Source: Osedax fenrisi
Taxonomy: Eukaryota > Annelida > Polychaeta > Sabellida > Siboglinidae
DNA length: 64,000 bases
Assembly: GCA_964019155.1 (NCBI GenBank)
Contig: OZ025245.1
Coordinates: forward strand, 9,155,631 to 9,219,630
Reading direction: 5' to 3'
Shown here: piece after piece, positions 45,067 through 58,667 of the stretch
How positions within the stretch are numbered: position 1 is the first letter of the stretch
Layout of the letters: the number at the start of each line of letters is the position of its first letter
Program-made: the position numbers and the translations under genes
Notes under the pieces: model-generated
What the model was told of the DNA's origin: nothing
Seen by the model: the letters and a program-made list of their open reading frames with translations, nothing else
Database searches by the model: none

Positions 45067-46221
45067 CATAAATGGCATCTTTTATATATTGATAAGAAAA
45101 TATAAAACCATTACTTTATAATAATAATTTTATATTAGCTAACTGTATAAATCTATTACTTTATAATTTATTTGAATTGTATTTAATTTATTTATTATTG
45201 ATTTTTCAAATGTGTTTTACTCGGAATACAATTTTTATAAACATCTATATTATTAGGAGGAAAACTAAGATTACTTGTATATACTATACATGAGAGGCAT
45301 TGATATTAATTCATTGATACTTGAATGAATTAAGCGTGTGGATATTGAGGAGATATTGTAAGTATTTTATGAAAATAGCAGCAAAAAACTTTTATAATTA
45401 AGAATATATCAGTTATTTATTTTTAATAATATTATTTAATATATCACACACTCACAATAATTATTTATATATCATAATTCAACGTGATAATTATATACAA
45501 TTCTATCTATATATCATAATTCAACGTGATAATTATATAAAATTGTATCTGTACATGTATTGCATGTATTGCAAACTATACTTTATATAGCTTATTATCA
45601 GTGATGGGCATGATCGTATAAACGATCATCGATTCTTTGTAATAGGTCGTGGTTGTGTTCTGGATGTCCGATCATAATATTCATAGGGGAAAGTATCAGA
45701 ATACGGACACTCTCGGTATCTCAGAAACCACAAAGCCTATACACACAAATGTTAATGAATACAATATTCATAATTATAATTTATAAACAGTAAACAAAAG
45801 TTTCAATGAACATATTTATGATAACCAACCGTGTCACAAAATGTGACGGGTTCGTGTTCAGGTTCACCACTCATGTCATGAGTGTCAAAATATACATCAT
45901 AATGTTGACATTTTTTGAATTATGTTATGCCATCTTATATATAATTAGATACTCATTTATAACTTGTATTATTAATATGTAAATATTCAATTAATAAGAA
46001 TTCGTGGTGACAATGGCACCGTATCTGAAAATGTATCAATAAACACTATTATAATATTGTTCAATGATTCTATCGTGGACACGGTGACATTGACAAATAG
46101 TAGAACCTTATTCAATGACATTATCATAGATACGGTGATAATGAATAATACCAGTTGATAATATAATAATATGAAACTTATACCTTCTGATATAGTATAC
46201 TATGTATATATACATAGGATA

Positions 46222-46268
<47 letters not shown>

Positions 46269-46449
46269 CCACTGTTTACCATGTGGTATAACTCATTATT
46301 TATATAGTATTTTAAATTTCGTTTCTTATAAGAAATCTATAGATTAATTGTTTTGTTTAGTTTATTCTTTTATAATTTTAGTTTATATACTATGGACCTC
46401 TGTATGTCATGTCTGATTTAAATAAATAAATATATATATATATATATAT

Positions 46450-46829
46450 GTGTTATAACGTTATTCATGATAGGTTGTATTCCATTATCGCGATTGCCTA
46501 TATACCGCGAATGTATATTGCAGTTACGTCACTATCGCTATTCTATAAATACACTGCCGCTATCGCGCTCACTGAAGTGGAACGCATATCACTAAATATG
46601 TATTATATATGTTTTGTATCATTTGCACTCGAGCTATATAGTGCATTACTTGTTATAATTACGGATATCGAATATAGACGAATCCATATACACGGTGTGT
46701 AGACTATGATTGTGTTATTGTTATCACTCTTATTATTATTATTACATGATTAGGTTGTGCTGGAATAAAGTTTGGTTTACAACAACACATTTGTATCATC
46801 ATATGTTATCACACGTTATTACTTCTTCA
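46450..46829 (+). repeat. Probable 5' LTR of a second LTR element
   Basis: Begins TGTTATAACG and ends CTTCTTCA (TG...CA). It contains a TATA-like tctataaataca at about 46531 and AATAAAG at 46765 in the expected order. attggcagaagcgaccg follows as a primer-site-like stretch. A 3' partner was not found in the window. Confidence 0.5.
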
Positions 46830-46913
46830 TAATAATTGGCAGAAGCGACCGCGATCAACATTGGTGACAGCGGTATCCTGTATAATCAAACCTGGCAGAC
46901 CGTGTATCGCCAC

Positions 46914-47115
46914 CCGGAAGTGACGATGAGAATCCCGGAAGTGACGACGAGAAACCCAGAAGTACAGACGAAAAACCCGGAAGTGACGACGAGAAACCCG
47001 GAAGTGACGATGAGAAACCCGGAAGTGACGACGAAAAACCCGGAAGTGACGACGAGAAACCCGGAAGTGACCTTGAGAAACCCGGAAGTGACCTTGTGAA
47101 ACACCAGAAGTACGT
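46914..47115 (+). repeat. 21-bp minisatellite (cccggaagtgacgacgagaaa)
   Basis: About 9.5 units head to tail with scattered substitutions. It is open in frame (NPEVTTR per unit), but lies between the primer site and the likely gag start, so it is more likely leader DNA than protein. Confidence 0.92.
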
Positions 47116-47202
47116 ACGGTACCCGGTTACACACATCGAGTGGGTTAGTGTATCTATAGAGTGCATGCATGATTGTGGTTGACGGCATAATAATGTAACT
47201 AC

Positions 47203-48790
47203 CATGACTAACACTAAGACACCAGTCTGTAGACCAGCTAAGAAGGGTCTTAGTTACGTAAAATTAGTGGTTTTCGAGGATGGGTCAGATGTGGATGAAT
47301 GGATAGCTAGTGCAGTATAGTGCGTTTCGCTCTTAATATATAAAGGGGAAGAGGCAGCAGCGTAGGGGAGCGTACTCGAATACCGACACCCTAACAATAA
47401 ATCAACATAATTTTATTATTTCTCAATTAAATATTTCCAAATTTTATTTACTAGTATAAAGTATACCTATAGGTATATACATAAAATAGCTATTTTTAAA
47501 TTTATAATTTATTTTGTTTAACTCAGAGATAACTGGTTTGTCGATATTACGTGCACTGTCTCGAATACCGAAACCTTTTCACATAATATCGACACCCTAA
47601 ATATATCTATATTTAGGTATACCATATATTATTTAATATCCAATACCCAATCAGATTTAAATGGGCGTAACTTTTAGTTAACATACACAATTCATATTAG
47701 TTCATATCAGTTATTTTCCTAAAATTAATTTTCGAAAATATTATAAATATTAAGTTTGAAATTACTAATTATAATGCGAATATTGTAAGTACATATATAA
47801 ACTCATATAGTAGTTTTATATAGTTTCTGAAAGACTATTTAATTCCAAGTAGAAAGAATATATAATATATAATATATTACATATATGTATAAAATAATAT
47901 AACACAACGATATGTAAACTATTAAAGTAATGGACCTAATAAACAAATAACGCTGATTGGTTATATAATTTAAAGTGTGTCGTATTACGTGCAATTATAA
48001 TGATATACCCTATAGGGTATCGTTATTATGAAAATGTATGTTGCTTAGGTAAAAGTTAATAACTATGTAACAAATTATGAAAAATACAAAATATGTTCTG
48101 CCCATTGTAAAATATATTTAGATCTATAAGATTTATTTTAAATATTTAAAATACTTACATTTTTAAATGATTGAGAATCGATATTGTAGCTTCAAAAATT
48201 TCATAAATTTATAGATGTGACGAGAAAATCAGTTTTTTGTTTATAATTAAAAAAATATAAATATTAAAAAAATATTTAAAATACCTACATTTTTAAATGA
48301 TTGAGAATCGATATTGTAGCTTCAAAAATTTCATAAATTTATAAATGTGACGAAAAAATCAGTTTTTTGTTTATAATTAAAAAAATATAAATATTTAAAA
48401 TAAAATTATACTTATATAAATTAGAATTATATTGATTAACATTTCATACATTACTTATTTTTTGATTGGAATTATAGTTTAGGAGATCTCTAGTGTGCAT
48501 GTCGATATTATAGCACTATCCCCTATATAATGTATCATATACGCGGCGCGGCCAAGTCAGAAGTATCTATGGGAAGGATTATTAGATAAAGAGGTTATTT
48601 TTAAATCACTTAGAAGTAGATATAGTCTGGGGAAAGCAAGGGGTATACTATTAAGATAACTAGTAGATAGGAAGCAGAGGGAAGGGGTAACGATAATATA
48701 TGTTGCTGATGGTTTATTAAAATTGGGGTTAACTCTAAAAGGTAGAGTCGACGGATGGGAAGCTCTAATGATATAAGTCTTTAAATCTAA
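47203..48790 (+). pseudogene. gag-like remnant interrupted by a TAGGGGA-type element
   Basis: An ATG at 47203 opens 37 codons including KLVVFEDGSDVDEWI, resembling the start of a Ty3/gypsy capsid. After the inserted element (47364-48530), 48560-48780 reads FKSLRSRYSLGKARGI and LVDRKQREGVTIIYVADGLL, like the capsid DRKQ-type region, with one stop. No pol was found. Confidence 0.5.
47364..48530. mobile_element. TAGGGGA-type element, copy B
   Basis: The ends taggggagcgtactcgaata and the complement of atattatagcactatcccct are imperfect TIRs with TA flanks. The interior shares the agataac-ggt-tgtc-gtatta core and cgctgattggttatata with copies A and C. It also holds a 130-bp tandem duplication (48140 and 48270). 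Confidence 0.6.
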
Positions 48791-48799
48791 CGTAAGAGA

Positions 48800-49659
48800 T
48801 AAATTAAAATATATTAATATTATATGATTATAGATATTATTGTGATTTTAAAATTGTATTTAATCTTTTAATACCATAGATAACGGGGTTGTCCGTATTC
48901 GGTACCCGTGTCCGAATACCGACATCTTGTGGTATAATAAAGATACCCTATATACACTAGATAAACTATATATTATTGATGAATCAATCAGAAAAATTAC
49001 AATTACATTATTTATAATTAATTTTATAAATAATTTATTTTAATTAAATTAGTTAATAATTTATTTATTTTTATTATTTTTAATTAATAATACAATTTAA
49101 GTATCTAAATAATACAAATATTAGATTTAGTTTTATTGGTGTTATTAATATTATAACGCACGCAATTTTTATGAAAATCCGAATAGTTCATACACTTCGC
49201 GCTGATTGGTTATATGGTGTCCTTATTAAGACATCTATAGTGTGTCCGTATTAGGGACTTATATGACCTCTAGATATATTCTAATAACTTAATGAATATT
49301 TGATAAAAAATATAAAAATTATAGATATCTTTTTTAGAATGCTTTATTTTTTAATAATATAGTGTTATATTTTATATCGATACATTTGTATATTCTTGAG
49401 AAGGTTTTAATTTTAAGGTTTTAAGTTGAATTTTTTCATAAATTTTTTTCATAAATTTAAAAACGTAATAAAAAAATCAGTTTATTGGATATATCAGCAA
49501 TATTTTGAATAATTAAAAAATAAAAAATACTTTTTTAGACTATTTATATAATTATGAATATTTTATTCATTAAAAAAAAATTTTTGTAGGCTTTATGGTT
49601 TCTGAGATACCGAGAGTATCCGTATTCGGTTACTGTCGGTATTAGGTTCCTTTCCCCTA
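48800..49659. mobile_element. TAGGGGA-type element, copy C
   Basis: 48800-49280 matches copy A (4551-5090) nearly end to end. The right terminus at 49590-49659 (gataccgagagtatccgtat, then gtcggtattaggttcctttc-cccta) is the complement of the left terminus seen alone at 45689-45750. Confidence 0.65.
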
Positions 49660-49923
49660 TATACTTATCTATTTATTCAGAACGTTTTCATTTACACGAA
49701 TCAAATTTACAAATGAAATCACTTTAATAATATATATATACAATAGCATATATACAAAATTATAGTTCAAATGATATACAAAATTTTAATTTTAAAATAA
49801 GTTATTCATTTTATAATTTTATTATAATTTTTATTTTTTATTCTTATAAGTTCTTATCAAGTTTAGTGTGAAAATACCTAGTCAATCAGTGATTTTTTGT
49901 TTTCTTGATTTTTCCTGTTTACA

Positions 49924-49968
<45 letters not shown>

Positions 49969-51535
49969 ATTTAGTATGCAAATATATTATTTACGTGTAT
50001 ATTGAAGTATAATGACAACCTGCCTATATATATATGTGTATATTTTCCTATAGGGAACATACACATATGGATGTATCAGATACGGAGCAGTACACGTATG
50101 TATGTATGTTCTTCATATCCGTAACCTATTAACACATGTAGGGTGTTACCTAGGTCATGGCATTTATGTTACCTACTAGGTATACTCTATACTATATATA
50201 TAAGTATACTATAATTACCACCCTATAGGGTATTCAAGAGATAGAAAAACTGCTTGCCAAATCAAATAATGGTTTCGCATGAGAAAAGTGAACATTTTCT
50301 ATTTTGCCGAACGTCGTACGCCGAGCCTGAATATTAAATATTGTGAGTTAATTAATTATTTATTATATACATATAGATTAATAATATTAATAATATGTAT
50401 AAATAAATTATAATAAGTTATAGGAAACTATGGAAATGTGATCTAATTTTGTATATATTAAAACTATATTTATAATGTATGCATTGCCGAGGAGATGTAG
50501 GATGGGTTATGATTGGTAATATTCATGTATAATATGTTGTATAATAATTAAATACGCGAATAAATATTATTCATTTATTAAAATAATTGGTTCCATATAA
50601 TAAACCGATAACAATTAAATGTCTACAAAATGTTTTTGGAAGCAATATATGCAAAATATATAATGCATTTCAGTGGTTATTATAACTTACTTCGTTATGT
50701 AAAAGTAAATAATTTATTATAGTAATTTTTTTATTATTTAGATAGTATTAATATATATAAAAGTTATATAATGCCATTATTTAAAATAATTTAAAATAAT
50801 TTAAAAATATTGTTAAATTCAAAAATATACATGTTTATTTTTGATATTATGAAATATTGGTATTTTTATTTAGAATGTATGTGTATATTTTGAATTATCT
50901 AATATATTATTAAAAACATATTATTAGAAAATGTCATAAAGATCCATCAAAGGGTTTAAATTAATATGGGTTTTAAAAATTGAAAAAATTAAATAAATTG
51001 TTCGGAGATATAACTTACTAAAGTTTTAGTTGTATATTTATTGTATATTAGATCTGATGTTTTAAAATTAAAATGTTCACTTATTTTAAACTGATATATT
51101 TACTTTTAAATATCATTAATTAGATAATAAATTAAATTATGATATTATAAAATAAAATAAATATAAAAACCCCTTAATGTGATTCACAGGAAAACACACA
51201 CAAAACCCCTTAATGATTATTATTTTATCAGTATCTATTATGACTCCGATAAACATTTTATGTTTTTTTCAGTTATTAAACTATTAATTTTAATAATAAT
51301 GATGTTCAAGTATGTCCTAATACTAATAATTTTAATTATAATAATAGAGTTTTTCACTATTCATAATTCTTCCTTTATCTTATAAGTCCGGATAACTGAT
51401 AATTCATCATTAATGAATTATTATTAATCACCCATAATTATGATTATAATTTTCCAAATTAATTCTGAAACTTATGTCATATCTGATTAAATACATTAAT
51501 CTTACTGTGTTAAATATTTATAAATTGATAATTAT

Positions 51536-51585
<50 letters not shown>

Positions 51586-52123
51586 CTTTTTACAATAATA
51601 TTAATGATAAAATTGTATTTATTTTAAATATCTTCTTTTGATTATTCAAAAATAATTCATTATTAATCATTTACTTAAATTATCTTTAATTATGTCAATA
51701 TAAAGTATATAATAAAATATAAATGTAGGTATATATACTGTATGTCCTATACAGTATATATATACTAAATGTGTACATTATATATATAGTAGGTATACCT
51801 ACTAGCCGTACCCGACACGTATATATTATTTATTAATTATAGTTATTCCTGATTCTGCATTGCTAGTATATACAAAAAATAAATTGTTGCTAAAATATAA
51901 AAAAATATAGAAAATATTTCAAATAATATTTTTTACATATTTTTTTTTAAATGTCGAAAAAAGTATAAAAAATTCAAAAAATACACATTTTTTTTAATAT
52001 TTCTAAACAATTTTAAAAATATTTCAATAAAATGCTTAAAAATATGTTAAATAAATATTTCAAAAAAGGCGTCAGGAAAGATGACAACAAAATCATTTTA
52101 ATAGCAAAAAGTAAATTTTTCAG
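49660..52123. other. AT-rich DNA, nothing recognised
   Basis: Only (TA)n tracts (49930-49966, 51538-51582) and a TATAC-rich stretch at 50160-50200 stand out. The short open frames here are AT-rich noise. Confidence 0.5.
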
Positions 52124-52205
52124 GTTTACGGCGTAAACTTTACGCGGTACGAAATTCACAAATATTTCCGAATAAGACCATTTGGTGAACATTTATTAAG
52201 ATCGG
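52124..52205 (+). CDS. Orphan candidate internal exon
   Basis: The acceptor is gtaaatttttcag and the donor G|gtataagt. Only one frame is open across the 82 nt (27 codons, phase 0 to phase 1), giving VYGVNFTRYEIHKYFRIRPF then GEHLLRS, a well-mixed amino-acid composition unlike the surrounding AT-rich DNA, with an NFT sequon. It is not recognised. It could be an extracellular exon of a fourth gene, or an exon of the BTB-kelch gene downstream. Confidence 0.4.
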
Positions 52206-53258
52206 GTATAAGTTATACCGTATAACAGATTTTCGCGAGGTCCACCGGTTATCGAATTAGCTCCCCACATACACACACATATATATATATACAATTGGAT
52301 TGGTCTCTAATAGTAATGCGCTGGGAAAAAAAGATATATTTATAGATTTAACTATTATTAATATCAATATTGAATATTGTGTAATGTAATATAACTATTA
52401 TGAAATAGTACGTGTGTATATATATATATATATATATATTTAGATCTAGAATATAACTTAATCTAATTAATTTGAATATAACATTTTTAAATTATAAAAT
52501 AAAATGTAAATAGTATATAGCCATATAATAATAAAAATAAATTGAATACTTACAAAATATACTAGTTTGTCCAGTAATATTTTTCTAATTTAATATCAAT
52601 TCCCGCAGTGTTAATTATAATTCATGATCATTATAATTATAATTTCCTATGCACTCAAAAAGTTCTAAATAGTTTACTAGAACTTATTAAAATATTAAAA
52701 TATTAGATGTAATGTTCGTATAAAAGTAATACTTTAAACTACTTATTAAGTATAAAGATAGTTTTGATAACAAATTTTTCTTGAATAATAGGTTTTTTTT
52801 AATTAAATATTTATTTGAACTCTATACCAATGATTTTTTCAAATTTTCATTCGGAAAATCTTTGTCTATACTTTGTAAAAAAATTGTAGCATACTTAATT
52901 TAACTATTCTGAAGATCTGTTATAATAAATATCAATACTTGAAAACATAGTGTTTATTTACACCGCTATTTTGAATACACGGAATACATTATATCAGCAA
53001 ATTATACATTTCAATACAATATAAATGCCCTCGATTACATAATATATCTCTGGCTATGATTACTTTACTATTATGTTTATCTCTACGATGTGTTGATATT
53101 GCGCATTTCTATAACATCGGTTATTGAAATAAACGAAGAAGAATAATAATTTCAAAATAAAGAATATAAAATGTATTGAAAATAATATTAATAATATTTA
53201 TTAAAATAACATATTCTAACATTAGATGATTAATATTTAACAAACTATCTGGTAGGTA

Positions 53259-54963
53259 CATAAAGTCATACTAGCGGGTGTAAGCGATTACTTTAGAGCC
53301 CTGTTCACTTCCACCTCACTAATACGAATTCCTCAAGTCTACTATTATATTCATTTAGACGAGGGACGTTTGGATGCCATCTTGGAATTAATCTACTCGG
53401 GAGTGATGCAAATCTCTGAGGTTAACGTAAGAGACGTTATGTGCATGTCTTCCTTTCTAAAGGTTTTCGATTCAAAATAACTCGTTTATCTTTAATTAAC
53501 TTATACGTAATTTCATTATTAATAATGATTAACTAAAATATATAATTAATTCTAATTCTAATTCAAATAACAACATTTATAAATAATATATTTTTATATT
53601 CAGTGATTTATTTTAGAGAATATATTATTTATATTCATTTATATAAAATCATATAATGATATGATATAATCAATTAATATTGTTAGTTAATTATAATATA
53701 GATAAAGACTTTGATCAAAAGATGTAATCTATTTTAGGAAGGCTATAGTCAGGTTATAGCCAAGATATATCTCATTAGACATCCTTCGAGTCGACTGTTG
53801 GATATTATTTACAATTATAGTTTATGCATCGTTAAAACATATCGAGAGAAAGTAAAATAGGATTTTAATCTAATTTTTAACGAAAGCATTGAAAAATATG
53901 TATTTCTAAATTTAAGTTCTAACGATTTGTACGAATTATTAATATCACAATCTTTTAGTTGTTCCAATGAAAACTATGTTGTTAAGGGCATCGTTTTATT
54001 GGTGATGTATAACTTAAACAATAGATTAGATAATCACTTTTGTTATTAAATCTTATTATTTATACAGTATGTAGTAAGACGATAATGTTAGATAATAAAA
54101 TAATAGATACTGGAAACGTAAATTAGATGAGTATATATGTTAATTCGACGAGTACATTTAAACATTTTTCTTCTTAATGATAAATCTACTTTACAAATGT
54201 TGAATAATTATAAAGTAACTTCTAATGCTAGTTTTAATATTTGTAATAAATTATCTTTACACCGATTAGAAAACGATGGTTTATGATTTAAATAATAATC
54301 GCAAAGTGCCCATTATTAATGCGATAAAATAGACGCAGTCATATATATTAATTATTAATTTCACCTAAGGAAACATGTTCTTCAAAGCTACCCTCGCGAT
54401 TATCCAAGAAGACCACCCTCCGACCGATAACGAAACCATAGACCAAACCTAGATTTGTATCGGTGGTTGCCATATCAACAATCAGTACGGCAACGTGGTA
54501 AAGATATACCTGACGATTAGCTGTGACTCGTGGTTATCTGAAGGTTCCCCTTACCACGCCACCGTAGCAGTATTAGGGTTAGATATTGACGTGATCAGAG
54601 GTATCACCAAGAGCAGAACTAATAGTCAAGTAATACAGAATCGTGGCGAGGTAGTGGTGGATGGAGAAACCTTAAACCCCTATTATGCAATAGGTGTTCT
54701 CATATCTCGTCAATCGGATCATTGTATTTATGTTTACGGTGGTATCTATGGTTACGAGCCGGAACGTTACCACCAGCGGCCTCTGGACTTCTATTACTAC
54801 GAAAGTATTCGGCGACGTACCATTTCGTAATAGTATTTACGGCGATGGTTTCATTTATTATTCGCATTCTAATAATAGAATATATTCTATTTGTTTAACG
54901 AATAATAACGCTAAAACGGTACTCTACGAAAATGATGAGATGGAACAATTTTTAGTTTTATGA
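53259..54963 (+). pseudogene. Broken BTB-BACK-kelch (KLHL-type) gene
   Basis: 53259-53480 reads as the core of a BTB domain (HKVILAGVSDYFRALFTS, ILELIYSGVMQISEVNV) ending at TAA, with a TAG just upstream. 53770-54050 gives BACK-like helices (EKYVFLNLSSNDLYELLIS). From 54373, kelch repeats appear (ICIGGCHINNQYGNVV, YVYGGIYG, YYSHSNNRIYSICL). A TAG interrupts at about 54450 and a frame shift falls near 54750-54790. KLHL proteins are substrate adaptors of cullin-3 ubiquitin ligases. With at least four lesions and no spacing typical of introns, this is probably a dead copy; a strongly intron-split gene is less likely. Confidence 0.72.
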
Positions 54964-54969
54964 TATATT

Positions 54970-55335
54970 TTTTATGATTTAGTATATGATATATATATGT
55001 AATAATTTATTATTTTCAAATATAATTTACTATATCCATTTAGTATTTGTAGTCGTTTCATATTATTCTAAATACATTTTTAAAATTTTTTATAAATATA
55101 ATATTCTTATTTATTGATTTAAATATATATCTCTATGTAGTAATTATAATATATAATGTAATATATAATTATTAATCTAAAATTTATATAATTTTTTGCA
55201 ATTTTATATAATATACTTTATTTTGAAGTTCATTTATTATTGAAACACTATAATACACATTGAAAATTATTTGGTATCTTTTACAAGTTTCTATAAAATA
55301 TATCCAACTAAACTCTATAGTTTTTAATTGTCAAT
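54970..55335. other. AT-rich DNA, nothing recognised
   Basis: Short AT-rich stretch between the kelch remnant and a MITE. Confidence 0.5.
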
Positions 55336-55343
55336 AAAATAGG

Positions 55344-55493
55344 TAGGGGCGCTGCAACTTGGGGGATATGTCCCCCCCACTTTAAAATCTAGGGGGACCT
55401 CCTATGTATTGGTCCCCAAAGTGGGGGGCACTTTTACTAATTTATTTGGATTCGTTGGTCCCTCCTAAATACAAAACCTTTCCAGCGCCACTA
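55344..55493 (+). mobile_element. hAT-type MITE (TAGGGGCGCTGCAAC family), copy 2
   Basis: The TIRs TAGGGGCGCTG and TAGTGGCGCTG match at 10 of 11. The flanks AAAATAGG and AAAATATG match at 7 of 8. The GC-rich interior has ccccccac and gtggggggc. 150 bp, non-coding. Confidence 0.78.
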
Positions 55494-55499
55494 AAAATA

Positions 55500-58400
55500 T
55501 GTGATTTATTATTATTACTGAACGATTAAAAGATGTATTATTAACAGAAAACATGGTATATCCATATTTTATTAGATTTGTATAAACCGATTTTATTATA
55601 ATTAAATTATATAAATGTATTGTTATTAATATTTTTATTTTCATTATAAATATGTAAACATATCCTATACAATTAACAATATCTTTTTATTTTTGTTATC
55701 TACTTAAAATTTGGTTCGTTTATAAAAAAATATATTTTAGAAATATTTGTAATATTAGAATATATAAGTGATATTGAATAATTGCATCTTTCTAAACTAT
55801 CAGTCTGAATTATTAAGAGTTAATATCATTCTATTTAATAGTCAAATTAGAAATATCTTTTCATCCTTACTTATTTGATGATTATCAAATCAACAATATC
55901 ATTGGCTAGTATAATATATTTGCTTTCATAATTTTTAATTATATCATATTAATCTTTTCACGGCATATATTAATTATTATTATATTATCTCATATTAATC
56001 GTTAATAGCAATACTATAAAATAATCTTTTGTAGCTAACAGTTTTCCATCTATCTAAAATATAATAAACAAGTTGTAAGATTAATATTATGTATTTATTA
56101 ATAAAATATTTGATATTATTTCGTAATCAAATATGAATATTTTTTTATAAAATTAATTTAAAATATCCACATTATGAATGGACAATATTTACAAATTATT
56201 TAATAAATACGAATATAGACTAATGAGAATGAATTTATACATTTGAATAATATAAGTATTTTAATTTGAGAATATTTATTATGGCCCCCCGTTTGTTTTG
56301 ATTACGATTTCAAAGATCAAATTTAAAATATTGTAAATATAATTTAAAATTGTAAACAACTAATTTATAAGGGTAATTATCTCGATAAGCGCTGCTTCTA
56401 AAATTACCCTGGTGTAAAAACCTAAATCTGATACTAATGATATATTTCTTATAATATCTACTATATTGTCATTCTTCATATTAGTTTATCAAGTAACTAG
56501 TATGTCAAATACAGAAATGAGTATTTTAAATTTGACCCAACAAATCATAATCAAAACAAACTACAATATTGACATCATAAATCGTAATCAAAAATTGGTA
56601 ATACAACAATATTTAGTCAATTATATTTATATACAAAAACTTAAGAATTATTATTTATTAAGTAGGCCTAAATACAGTTTAACGTTCCTCAGTTTTTATC
56701 TTGGGTGGACAGAATTGTTTACTTTTTTTTGAAGTTTTTTTCTTTTTACCTAATTATATAAAAAAGTATTATTATCACAATATTTATATACAATTAATAT
56801 AATATAAACATATATATATAAATTGTATATATCCAATTAATAATATATACATATATTATTTGTTAGTTATTCTATTGCCTATTTCTCTATATACTATAAT
56901 AAATATCATAATAGAGAGAGATTCATAATATTACTAAAGCCCAAGATACACTGTTGCCTATTAAGACTAAAGTTACTTGTAAATTATAATATATAACTTC
57001 ACCCAACCAAATAGAAACATGGGTATTTATAATTATATCATAGATATTAATAATATATTAATGTCTTTGGTAAATAGAAATAAGATACAATTAATTTTAA
57101 AATCATTATTATTTTATGTATAGAAATATAAAATATATTTATTAATAATATATATTAACATTATTTAGATTTAGATGCATTCTTAATTTAGTAAACATTT
57201 TATAGGTATATTTCTAGTTATAATAAATTCTATTTTTCATAATAATTATAATTCATAACAAAATAAATTTAAGTAATCACATTTTTGATCATAACTTCTG
57301 TTTAATAAAAATAAATAAAAACTAAAATATGAGTTTATTATAGGATTTAATGGGCTTTCCAATGATACTAATTTTATTACTATAGCATCAATATAAGAAA
57401 AATCTAATTCTCCTAGCTATTAATTGATAATAATAACAAAAAGTCATGATCTAATATTACCCATTTAATCTTATTATACTTATTATTATATAAATATATA
57501 ATTATATATATATTATGATATATTTGAATGTTTAATTTGAAATTAATATTAAAATATTTCTAGTATAATACATTATTTAATATTATACGAATATAAAAGT
57601 AATTATTATTTCTAATATATATTATAAATAGTAAATATACTAAGTTAGTCTCTAAATTAAGTAATTATATATGTAATTGTATATATGAAAAATATAAATT
57701 AATTCTATGTAAATAATACAAAAATGTATAAATATGATCAATTCAAGATGGGCATCGGGGTGTATAAATCATTAGATAAATCATTAGACCTTAAGTGATT
57801 AAATATTTGACAGTTATTGTTTGACCGTGGCCTTTGATAGTACTATGTGTGTGAGACTGGTAAGCATGAGGAATCCTTGGTACATTGGTATCGATATTGG
57901 TTGATAATTTATGAGAAATTAATGAATTGATAGTTTAGTGAATAATAATGACAGCTATTTCATCAACATATCTCACTGTATACATTGTATACACATCACA
58001 TTGTATCTAGTGCAAGTAGACGTACACAAATGTTATATATAAATATAAAAAAAAAATTAAAAATAATATTTAGGTAATATATTTTGAATATTTTATATTA
58101 CATTTCAATCGATACCAATATTAAATACAAGAAAATAAATGATTATTCACAAATTTTATAAAGTTTTTAATGCAACATTTTCATTATACGAACAATATAC
58201 ATTGCTCTAGTCAGGAATAAAACAATTTGTTTAATATATATTACAAAATTTTAAATTAGAATCACTTGAACTTAGTAGATTGAAAATAGATCTAACCACA
58301 ATTTTTATCCTTAACATTTTGAATAATTGTAGAACTAGAGGTGTTGTAAAAAAAAATGTAAAATTGTAAAAAATTAAATGTAATAAATGATTGTATTATA

Positions 58401-58634
58401 TATCAGTTAATATATGGAATTAATTAAATATTGATATAATAAAATCTGTATATTTTACATCTTTTAAAAATAAAATAAACAAAATCTGATTTGATAAATA
58501 AATTTTTTTTTAATTTTTATATATATTTTTCAAATCTACTATAATTTTAAATTAATAATTAATAATTCATTATTGTTACATATTTTAAAGTAAGAAGTAT
58601 TAGATAATTTTTGTTTGTTCTATATTCTATTTTG

Positions 58635-58667
<33 letters not shown>

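Noticed and set aside
46836..47214. Protein genes on either strand across the 21-bp minisatellite
   Set aside because: A 21-bp unit keeps every frame open. Its position after an LTR-like end favours leader DNA.
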